Assembly: GCA_050084515.1 (NCBI GenBank)
Contig: CM114272.1
Coordinates: forward strand, 26,226,001 to 26,290,000
Source: Blasia pusilla
Lineage: Eukaryota; Marchantiophyta; Marchantiopsida; Blasiales
DNA length: 64,000 nucleotides
Reading direction: 5' to 3'
The stretch's first letter is position 1. The number at the start of each line of letters is the position of its first letter. The position numbers were made by a program, and so were the translations under genes. The notes beneath the pieces were generated by a model. It saw nothing but the letters and a program-made list of their open reading frames with translations, was not told where the DNA came from and ran no database searches. Positions 36,601-46,840 of the stretch are shown one piece after another.

Positions 36601-39600
36601 GAAATCTAGCTGGGAAGGTTCGCCTGATAACGCATCATTGGCCAGTATAAAGATCTTTTCATCTGCAGTTTGGATCCGCTTCTTGGTCTTCCCATTCGGC
36701 CCTAGTACGCGAAACCTTAGTCTTTCACCGGTTTCTTGATTGATGGCATTCAAGAGTTTTTTTTCATGGCGCCTTAATTGGATCCCTACACCAGAAAAGT
36801 TGACACAACTGTAAGAAAACATGCGTCACGATAACTCTAGAGGGAGTATTATTCCCTTGATCTAAACTATCAGGGCTTTTCGAGTTTACAGGATAATTCT
36901 TGTGCTTTAGCCAACGCGTGGAGGAGTCCTTGCGCTGTGCTTCGCTCGGGAATATCAGTTATTGTTTTCATGGTTTCGAAATTCAAATAGTATTTTGCCA
37001 TCAACCGTCCCGGCTCTGCCACAAGTGAAAAGCGCACAGATTTAATCTGTGATTCAATGCTGGGCACTATGAACCACCATATCAACACACACAAATGCAA
37101 CAAGGATCATAATCGTTATCCGTCGCGTCTGGAGCTGATCTACAAGCTTCTGGAAGAGTACGTAATAATAGGAAAAACTGGGTGGACATAAATTACTTCC
37201 TTACGTTCATGTACTAAAAGGAAACTCTAAGGATCAAATCACAAACCAAAAAACTGGTCAACAATTTGTCTCAGCAGTTGATGCAAGACCTTTTTCCTTT
37301 AACTTTCAACAAATAATAAGATGGACGTAACAATACCATGTGGCTTGAGAGTGAAACCATACTCGTCCATAAGAACCATTCCATACTTTGCCAGTTCGTT
37401 GAGGGTCTTCAAACAAATGCCTGCATAACACCCATTATCCTTATGAAGAGAAATTTGAAGTGAGATCAAGCTTGACACGCTCGTTTCAGCCTCGTAAGTA
37501 TCCATCTCATTCGTTCCTGGTAAAGAGCTTATTAGAATAGCATTCAATTTTATGTCGACAAAGTCTAGATATTATTAGGAGCTTTATGTGAGATTAAACA
37601 AAGTAGATACCTTTCAGATGTTTCTCCATCTGCTCTTCTGAAATGACTTTATCTATTCCATAATGGTTAGGATTCTGCAACAAACGTTCAATTTTAGCAG
37701 GTTCGCAAAATAGTCGAGGAAGAATCTGCTCTTCAGGAAACATGACGATGGGTGCGATAAATATCGAAATACCACTACAAAGAAATAGAGTCTGTTTTGA
37801 AGAGGAAATAATGGACATACTTTCCTCATCCGAACATATAAGTATGAACATTTCAGCCAATCAATGGCAAGACCAACATCAGATACTGTCATCAGCACTA
37901 TTTCAGCGTTCAGGTGCTCTGCGAGTGATGGAAGCAACCTGATGTAGAAGAGTCAAAGGTCAAAAACAATTCCAATTGCATATATTGCGCACGTATTGAT
38001 TTCAGTGTCGGATCGGAAATCGGCTCCAATCATGACATTGACTTACTCTGACTCAACAGGTTCAGATCCAGATAACAGGTTCTCGTAGAGGTGCGTCTGC
38101 GATATTTCCAAACCCCTTGATTAGAAGAAATAACTCTCATCGCAGTAGGTCGGTGACTTCACCGCACATTAGTACTTGTTTCTTCATTTTTCTTCAACCA
38201 TTATGGATTGCAAGACGGCCTCCTGAATTGAGTCTAGGCTGTAATAGCATCGTAAAAATAGAGAATTGCCTGTACCCATATCCATGCCTTGAACTAGACT
38301 CAGATGCTACATTCAACTCCAGAAAACACCCAAATTACATGAATTTCAGGTCAGCCAGTAAAAAAAGAAAAACGAACAATATAACCTACGGTCTCATTTC
38401 TTGTCATCAACACGACCACTCCAGAGTCATCAAACTGCGGTCGTCCTGCACGTCCACACATCTGACCAATAGCAGACACACTCCAAAAGTGATTGAGTCA
38501 ATTTATTGAGAATGTCTTGCCATACGAACTCTGATTCTTTAGCAGTGTGCCTAAGGCAAATAGAAGAAATTTCGGGGCAAAGAGAAAATCTTATCTCTCT
38601 TAAGAATGAGATTTAGATCATTCCTGAAATGTTTTAGCCTGATTTAGTTTCAGAAAGCTTTGGATCATCTAAATAGTTTCCGAGAAAACAAGGACGATCT
38701 CTCATAGCATCAGATTTGTCTAGATCTCGCGCTAAAAATGGATTAGCAATCAGATGTTCCTCCGCCCGCTTATCATCATCAGGCATCAATCAAAAGAAAT
38801 TGTTTCTGATGTATGACATATCATATGAGACGCGGTATTGACTAGCCAGAGGGCTGAGAAGTTTCACCTGAAGAAGTGTTGAGCGCTCATATTCTAAGTA
38901 TCTTCCTTTTTCCTTGTTACTGATACCATGTAAACAGTTCTACTTTCAGTAAACGCGAATGGAGACAATGCAACAATATCTGATATACTTCCCCCAGGCT
39001 CAGCGTTAGACATCATCCTGGAGAAACGTACACCTTCAGCTCGCTACTTTGCGTTGTTGATACTAAAGGCATTTGCTTCAGACTAATAGAGGAGGATCAG
39101 ATTGATCTCCATGGTGGGCCATGCATCTGAGAACTCTCCTCTCTGTCAATTCTCTACATCAAGATCAATGTCACACGAATCTCCATGGTCAACACACACA
39201 TAAAAGCAAAGGCATCACGCTAACTAGCTCAAATCAGATCTCGCTCACTCAAATTTGGGTTGTCGTTCAACCCCATCCGCAAAGGCCCTGTCTCAGTAGC
39301 GGTAGTTGTTGATCAACAAAATGCATCCCACTTACAAGTACTGAGTGGACTTTATGACCACCAAATGAGCAGGCAAATTCACGCCGTGCGCAAGAGTCAT
39401 AGTTGTGCAAAGCACTTGCAAATCGCTGCTCAAGAAAAGGGCTTCCATGAGACCTCGATCCGCGAGATCAAGTCCACCATTATGGTATCCCACTGCAAGC
39501 ATCAAAATAGATCACCATAGGAATTAGCTAATAAATGACTGCCAAGTTAGAACCTAGTTACACTCTTACTAGGTTTACTTCTGAGAAACCGAATTCCTTA

Positions 39601-42600
39601 CGAACAACTCCACGCTAGCTGGTAATAAAAAAAGACCAAGATTACAAGAGGCCAACTCAGTTTAAGGATTTAGACATGCCGACATACCACAAGCTATCAA
39701 TCTTTCAGCACAATCAATTCAGTTTGATGGTACACAACCGAGCATGGTTTGGAGGAACCGAAACAAAAATATCCAAAATAAAGTACAGAAAATCAGTTCT
39801 CAATAGTTTAAAGCATTGACGGCTGTAGAAAATACAGATGTGCTCGCGCAAATAAACATCATGGGAAGCCTCATCAGAACATTAAGTTTTGTATAAATGG
39901 TAGATTCTATGTGATCTCTCACGTCCAGAAATTGTAGGTATTACATTGAATCTCCTAGTTGAGACAAAAATAAAGATGGTTTTGAGTCTCTCGGATCTCA
40001 GATGTCCATACTGCAGATATGGTAGCCACCTACAACACATGAACATAAGCACGCCATTGCTCATGGATGATTCTTGCAACAATTTGAGTTTCACTACTTG
40101 TATAGCGATCACTTACCTCCACATTTGATGCAGAACTGCATGTTCTTGTCACTTGCTCTGGATGCAGCCACTTGTAGTCGCTCAAACTGTTCTTGACTCT
40201 TGATGAATGGATTACAACAACCAGGTTTGGACACACTTTGTGATAGGAGCATAGCAGCATCCTGAGCACCTTTCCTGGTGGAACAAAATACCAGAGCAGG
40301 CTTTCCCCTGTTGTGTTGTAAGATAATATCTGTCACCAAACACGACCAGTCATCATCTAACCTCTATCAATCGAGATTTAATATCCATCATGGAGAAACA
40401 CAAGAAATGCTGGCTCATGCATTTACAGAATATTTGACGTCTCCAACAGCGAAAAGAGATCCTTACCGTAGAGAAAGTTTTGGAGTCTCTGATGAAGCGA
40501 AGGAACAAACAAAGCACAAGTTAGTAAAGCGAGCTATCTGCAGTTCAACAATTTTCGAATGGGAGCAGGATTATGGAAACTTTTCGCCATCCCTAAGGTT
40601 TCCCAACTAGCAGTCCCTTTGAGAAACATTTCACCAATGACAAGTTGGAATTAAAAGAAACATTATCTGGGTAATAACATCTTTTTTTTTAATCTGTTCC
40701 TCATTTTACAGAAATGGTTCTTTGAATTCGTCTGCATATTTTATTTATTTTTTTAATATCCACCACAAGTCTCACCAAAGTGTCCTGTGGTGAGTTTCTA
40801 ACGACGCTACCTTAATCTTGCTAAGAGGATCATACCACAGTATGGTCTGATGAGGCGAGAAAGAAAGTGGGGTGAGGTTCTCGAGAATACACGAACCAAA
40901 ATAAATTATGCCAAAGTGCAAATGCCCTCCAAGAAAAACCAAATTTAAGAAAAATGTGAGGGTTGCATATAATGGTGGGAATCTGTCTTATGCGGCACTC
41001 AACGAAAAATTAAAATTGGAGCCGAACCTTTTCAAACATAAAGTCGTTCTTAGCTGCAGCATAACCTACAGTCCAAAATCTTCGTGAGCTGCCGAATAGA
41101 GTCTATAACTTGAAATACAATGCGGTCGGGACGAATACAGAGCTAAATATTTGTGGTCTAAAGCAAAAAATAAACGAGGGCCCAGTAGATTCAAAACACA
41201 GTTCCCGTCGATACGAACCTACGTGAGAATTTATCGAGAACAAGTTGCAAATGACTTCCTGATAAAAAAAAATCCTGCTAAATAAGTGAAAGCAATAATC
41301 TTATTTACGCAAGACACTGCATAACCGGACTTTTTCTGCCCACCACTTGCGCAATATTTATCAGTAACGATTCATATCTATGTGCATATAATGCATGTGA
41401 ACAATACCAAAAACTCTGGTTGTCAATTTGACCGGGCGCATTTCTTCTCCAAACCTGCATGGTTTTATGTCAGGTGCGCGATGGTCAATCTCCACATCGA
41501 ATTACTTGGGAATTCGCGAGGAACTTAAACAATAGCGTAATTACAGGTGATGATGAACTGAGCGTCCTTAAACTTGACCTTTTGATCGATTGTGGAGGAA
41601 CTCTTAGCCATTGAGCTGCAAGCGAAGATAAGAAAAAAAAAAAACCTTCCTCAGTAATTGTACTCTCTTCAGATAACACTGGCGGGGCCGATTCCGAGTG
41701 CAAAATTATGAAACTCTTTCAAAATTTTGACGTTGTTCCGGACATTCATACATTTGCTGAAACACTAGCACCCATATCAAGAAAAAAAATGTAAGAACAT
41801 CACACCAAGATCTTCAATGTTTGGAATGGTGGCCGAGACGGAGACCATGCGAATATTAGAGATCGGGCAGCCCTGTAACTCGGGATATCGAGCCAACATC
41901 TTTATCCTGCTCACAATGGCCTCTAAAGCTGCTCCTCGAGAATCATTAAGCAGATGCACTTCATCAATGAGAAATAGAGCTATGTCTCCAAAGAACCCTG
42001 CTCCTCCTTGGTCACGGTAACGTCTAGTTATGGAGTCAAATTTCTGCGGTTGATCAAGTGCAAAATGCAATACCAAATGAGATTGAATCAGAAGCATATC
42101 CAGCTTCTTTGTGTTATGGTGAGAATACTTGAAATATTAGTTAATGCAACTTCCTTCCCTAAATTTTGTTGGAAATATCCGCCGTGGTGATACTATTGTA
42201 AGGTCATCCATCTCCACCTTTTCAAGAACAAAAGAGGTCGAGTTTGCAGGAGTGAAATCCACCAAACCTGACGCTTCTTCACTACCTGAAACTCGTTCAC
42301 GTATTACTTTTGAAGACATGAAAGAAAAACTTGCGGTCTAATTCCCGAAATTTCAATGTACAAAACATGAAAAAAACATTCTCCTAAATACAAAAACAAG
42401 CGAAGCACTTTCTCGTATGTGATGTAAAAAGAGAAGATTGACGTTCAAATTCTTCCGTTCTTACTTCCGGCGTCGTCAAGATAAGGTCGGTCTCCTGGAT
42501 CTCTTTCATGTTTAAGATATCGCTGTCGCCTGTCAGCTCCCGACAAACCAAACCCAAAACCTGACCAAACTTCACATTCCATTCCCTGCACTTTTCCTGG

Positions 42601-43762
42601 ATCAGAGCCTTCATTGGGGCAACGTACACCTGTGATCATTGGAACCGGTTATACACTTGACACTACTACGTCTCGGTTTTAAATTTGGAAGATATTTCTT
42701 TCTTGACGCAGCCGAAACAGCATAGATATCGCTTACACTAGACTCCAGTTCCATTCTCTTCACTTTTCTTGGATAAGAGTCTAAATTGGAGAGACGTAGA
42801 CCTGTGGTCATTGAAACTGGTTATACACTTGACACTAAGACATCTTGGTTTTTTAATGGGAACATAATTCTTCCATGCAGCAGCTGAAACAACATCGACG
42901 TCGCTTATAGTAGACTCTAGTTACTAACGAAGTAAAGTGGTGTCTACCTTCTTCTTTGAACCGTACACTGTACGCCGTTTGAACAATTTTACAGTAAACG
43001 TCAAAACTGTTAAGTGCTAAGTAGATTTCGCAGATGGAGATCCAAAAAGTCTCGACCATAATACACACTGGTACAAAACTGAAACCAGAAAAAAAAACCA
43101 AGAAGAAAAGGAAACAATTAACAGACTGCGAACGGCGATTCCACTCACAATCTTGAGTGCCCCTCGCACGTGACTGAATTGACCTTCGGGAGTCAAATAC
43201 TTTGTCATCAATCGCAAAACACAGAGCTCGAAGAGGCCAGTCTTTCCACTACCTGGATTTATCAGAAAGTCACTTTTAGCTTGGGTCAGAAAAAATGCTC
43301 ACGTTATGCTCTGTACTATACAACATATGCTGAATGGAATGGAATACAAATCGAGGAATTCAGTCCAAACCTGTCGGCGCAGATACAACCATGTTGTCAT
43401 CGGACAGATAAGCCTCACGGAAGCTCTCACTCTGAACTGAGTTGAAATACCTGAAAGTAACATTCGTCCTTACGAAACCAGAAACTTAGAAAGCTGGTAC
43501 ACAAGTAGATAAAATGGTCATCGAAAATTACCGCATCAGTCTCGGATTTCATTGATATGATAGGAGGACGATAGTTCCAGGTGACACAAGGACTGATCTA
43601 ACTGGAAGACTCTCACTGCATGGACAGTAGACCTGGACTCTTAGGACTGTGTTGTTGGACAGAATGTGAAAGATCCACTGACCTGAAATTGAATATAGGC
43701 TGAAAGGGGAGTGGTAGATGTGACACGGGAACTAAAGAATCCGAATAATCTGTTGACTGCAT
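33638..43762 (-). CDS. MER3: Meiotic crossover DNA helicase MER3/HFM1 (RCK)
   Basis: This is a ZMM-group SF2 helicase of the Ski2/Brr2 type that acts on meiotic recombination intermediates to promote class I crossovers. Exons (minus): 43762-43683, 43450-43371, 43252-43149, 42629-42465, 42043-41806, 41615-41579, 41454-41408, 41065-41028, 40488-40467, 40329-40117, 39492-39336, 38919-38868, 38461-38390, 38096-38047, 37938-37821, 37674-37611, 37420-37337, 37015-36890, 36785-36589, 36299-36111, 35962-35711, 35415-35366, 35257-35240, 34964-34900, 34785-33638. They join in frame to 1221 aa. Walker A APTGSGKT is at 51-58, DEVH at 170-173, SAT at 213-215, VFCSTRKG near 284 and QMCGRAGR at 411-418. The Sec63 region contains LPGIGMVTAK near 702-711. 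Residues after about 840 (last exon) form a low-complexity tail. Exon 23 (18 nt) could use an upstream acceptor at 35326, also in frame; homology favours the short form. Confidence 0.93.
35462..35533 (+). repeat. 29-bp minisatellite in MER3 intron 21
   Basis: The unit starting CTCTGCGACAGTACT occurs at 35462, 35491 and 35520 (the last is partial). The first two copies are identical. Confidence 0.95.
40467..40488 (-). other. MER3: 22-nt micro-exon 9 of MER3
   Basis: It encodes RLQNFLY plus one base of the next codon, bounded by CAG and GTAAGG. The sequence matches the family at this point (an RLQN motif before the VFCSTRKG strand) and is required to keep frame between exons 8 and 10. Confidence 0.85.
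42590..42920. repeat. tandem duplication, period about 172 bp, spanning MER3 intron 3/exon 4
   Basis: Two diverged copies lie side by side. For example TTATACACTTGACAC is at 42649 and again at 42821, and GCAGCCGAAACA near 42710 corresponds to GCAGCTGAAACA near 42880. One copy contains the true acceptor and start of exon 4; the other carries the decayed exon copy. Confidence 0.85.
42741..42801 (-). pseudogene. decayed copy of MER3 exon 4 start, in intron 3
   Basis: Read on the minus strand after an intact CCACAG acceptor, the segment gives VYVSPI-stop-TLIQEK-stop-REWN. The real exon 4 (from 42629) gives VYVAPMKALIQEKCREWN. Two codons have become stops: one aligned with Lys (TAG at 42783-42781) and one aligned with Cys (TGA at 42762-42760). 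The copy is part of a tandem duplication of about 170 bp, and flanking intron sequence is also duplicated. No matching donor is evident, so it is unlikely to be spliced into a useful mRNA. Confidence 0.9.
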
Positions 43763-45593
43763 TGTTGATCGCCTTCGGAGTAACAGTCGTTAAGTTTTAC
43801 AAACTGCCATGTCATGAACTAGTTTAATAATCGAATCCATTGAGATGAAGGAAGTCCACAGTTTTGTCTTTTTTGAGGCCTTGGTCATCACTACTAACTC
43901 TTACTAAGTCCAACGTGTGCTGAGCACAATTAGTACCGTCCTGAGTAGACTTTAATTCTCTCATGGACAATGAATGCTATACCTCCGAGCAGAACGAGAG
44001 ACTAAGCACCCTCGGAAAACTGCAATAGAGATCTTGTTGAAGCAGTCGAATTGCGGTATCCAAGTCTGAAAGTTCGGGATACTTTAATAAGATGATACTA
44101 GCTTGTGAATTAGTGTCATGAAGCGTCAAATGTTGTCAGAAACACCACAGATGGAATTATTTTGTGATTCTCCATCTTCTTTCAATCTGGTCTTTGGATG
44201 AAGAACATTTTCTGCGTTCTGTTGAAAAGACTAACAGGCTTGAAAACTTTCCGTCATGAACATGTGATCAATTTTTTAGTTCTAAATTGTAAACTAGATT
44301 CAATGCAGATCTCGTCCTAAGCTCAACAATTTAGTTGGTAAGAAGGAGTTGGAAGGATAGATCATTCGTGATGATGCTGTATCAAGTCGTAAAGGTATGC
44401 AACGATATTCTACAGTCCCACTCGCTGTTGAAGCTCCGAAAAGACTTGATACCCGAGACAAGCATGAGAGTCAATCTCAGGGTGCTACCCGAATGATTGA
44501 CTAGTGCCGTTGTTGACACTAGGCTGATCGTTTTGTTTGACGAACTTAATCCTCAGCGTTACAGTTGCGTAGGGGTGGAATCGGAGGACCACAAGTTACC
44601 TCTGGCGATCAAAAGAGCGCGCCATGGCCTCAGCTTATGCCGTGAGGCATGTCATCCACGTTTTCAAATTGAAAATCGATGCTCGGCTGGCAGTCTCAAA
44701 TTTTGAGAAGCCACGACAATTTGGGACTCGTAGCCGCGATTTCAGGACTCCAACGATGATTTCGCTTCCACCAGAAGTTCCATTCCAACGCTATGAGTGA
44801 CGAAGTCCCGTTAAAGATTCAAGTGACAAGGTCCAATCAAATTTAACTGTAAATCAACCAATCACCTACATGTTCAAGCATGGTTCTTTAAGAGTTGAGG
44901 TCATGCAATACAATGTCTCTCCAGTCCGTATATGTGTCGGCTTTTAAAGGTTCCATGTGATCCACGCTGGTCTTGTCTTTCTATATTTCAACTGACACAA
45001 TGAATGAATTTAACACTAATGCTCTCAATTAAGCAATTTTTTAAGACGAGCTACATGTTCGCCAATGAAACAACCGGTACATCCGCATCCTCCACAAGTC
45101 AAGCATCCACTGACATATTCCGCTATGGAATGGGGCTTTCTCGGATCACACTATTATTTAGATAATTTACGCATCGGAGTGGTCGTTATTTATTTAGGTA
45201 GGTAGGTAGGCAGATTACAGCTAGTAGGGACCTCCCAGAAGATTCACACGTATACTCTGTCTGCCTAGAAGCTAGTCACTCTTCCCATGCACAAACCAAC
45301 CTCTATACAAACCGGAAGCGAACTACCTCACCAAAAATACTCACAACATCCAGCACTTCATGCAGAAGAAATAGAAACCTGGCAGGAGCCGTGAACTTCA
45401 AACCAGTTAACCTCCTCCCTCTGCCCAAACAACTAGTCGTCGGAAGAGCGGCAATCTCGCGCGCGAATACTTCACCCGTGTCATTTTAGACAATAAATAT
45501 ATGGAGCTTACAAATGAGTACGGTCTGACCTACAACTCTGCTTCACGTATGCTGGCGTCACCTCGGGAGCGAAGAGGGCCGAAGCAAATGAAA
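43763..45593. promoter_or_regulatory. upstream region of MER3
   Basis: No further exon is needed upstream, because exon 1 has an in-frame ATG matching the family N-terminus. This 1.8 kb presumably contains the MER3 promoter and leader. I could not identify a TATA box or meiosis-specific element. Short open frames show no domain. Confidence 0.35.
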
Positions 45594-45671
45594 ATAGATT
45601 CTCCACCTTAGTTAGATGGAAGTAAATTTTTAAAGAGGACATGTATGACGAGGATAGCTGTTAGATACATT

Positions 45672-45888
45672 TCTATATTATTAAATTTTATATTATTAAG
45701 GGAGAGCGTTTTTCTTATTTGCAATCATTTTTATGCTTGACACTTGCAAATTGGGCAGCAAGAAAATGTTACGGTAGTAAGAAAAAAATTTGAATTTAGG
45801 TGCGACATCAGTAATCTCTTCCCTTCATGGGCTATATATTAATTCTTCAAACATATTTTCATTTCCTTTCCATCGCACGGGCACCTTA
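45672..45888 (+). mobile_element. Helitron-like element, first of a tandem pair
   Basis: It starts TCTATATTATTAAATTTTAT, continues with GGGAGAGCG and a TTTGCAA segment, and ends ATCGCACGGGCACCTTA directly against the second copy. The expected terminal CTAG is missing. The 3' half aligns with the second copy (TCTCTTCCCTTCAYGGGCTATATA). Confidence 0.65.
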
Positions 45889-46103
45889 TCTCTATTATTA
45901 TGGGAGAGTGCTTTCTTGATTTGCAAACACCTATCTGTTTGACACGTGACAACTGGGTAGCAATAAAATATTTCAAATGCTACAGGCAACAAAAAAATAT
46001 TTGAATTTATGTATAACATCATTAATCTCTTCCCTTCACGGGCTATATACTAACTCTTCAAACACTTTTTTATTTCCCGCGCATCGTACGGGCACCTTAC
46101 TAG
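45889..46103 (+). mobile_element. Helitron-like element, second of a tandem pair
   Basis: It starts TCTCTATTATTATGGGAGAG, is followed by TGCTTTCTTGATTTGCAAAC as in the element at 21364, and ends GGCACCTTACTAG at 46103 followed by T. It is non-coding and about 215 bp long. Confidence 0.72.
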
Positions 46104-46840
46104 TAAATGTTTGTCGATGAGATCCTCTCGCGAATAATATTAATATAGATTAAACAATAGGTTGGGTTGGTGAGTGAAGGGATCCTAAACCCTAAAATAC
46201 GAACCCTAGTTCGCAGTGTAGATTGGCTACGATTCTCCACCTTAGTTAGATGGAAGAAAGTGATTAGAGAGGACATGAGTAATAAGGATAGGTGTTAAAC
46301 ACATAAATTTTTTTGATTTGAGAATCTCTCGCGAATAATAATAATATAGATTAAACAAGTGTGCAACCTAGTACAATAGGTTGGGTTGGTGAGTGAAGGG
46401 ACCCTAAACCCTAAAATACGAACCTCAGTTCACACTTTAGATTGGCTATGCTTCTCCACCTTAGTTAGATGGAAGTAAGCGATTAGAGAGGACATGTGTA
46501 ATAAGGATAGGTGTTAAACACATAAATGTTTGTTGATTTGAGAACCTCTCGCGAATAATAATAATATAGATTAAACAAGTGTGCAACCTAGTACAATAGG
46601 TTGGGTTGGTGAGTGAAGGGACCCTAAACCCTAAAATACGAACCCCACTTCGCATTGTAGATTGGCTACGCTTCACCACCTTAGTTAGATGGAAGTAAGC
46701 TTTTAGAGAGGACATGTGTAATAAGGATATGCGTTAAACACATAAATGTTTGTTGATAAGACCCTCTCACGAATAATAATTAAATATAGATTAAACAAGT
46801 GTGCAACCTAGTACAATAGGTTGGGTTGATGAATGAAGGG

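Larger units (their letters stand above)
45594..46840 (+). repeat. tandem repeat, unit about 220 bp, with telomere-like motifs
   Basis: The phrase CTTAGTTAGATGGAAG recurs at 46241, 46460 and 46680 (spacings 219 and 220), and in a partial unit at 45607. The three later units also contain AGATTAAACAA, GGTTGGGTTGGTGAGTGAAGG and CCTAAACCCTAAAA. The block between the first partial unit and the rest is occupied by two Helitron-like elements (45672-46103). Confidence 0.93.

Noticed and set aside
42611-42811. Minus frame of 66 codons just upstream of MER3 exon 4, as an independent exon
   Set aside because: In the MER3 frame this segment is a stop-containing copy of exon 4; the 66-codon frame is a different reading frame of the decayed copy.
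43502-43560. A MER3 start at MR just before YFNS, using a donor near 43532
   Set aside because: The frame is closed by a stop six codons upstream, whereas the exon at 43762-43683 gives an ATG and the conserved LPLPFQPIFNFR stretch in phase.
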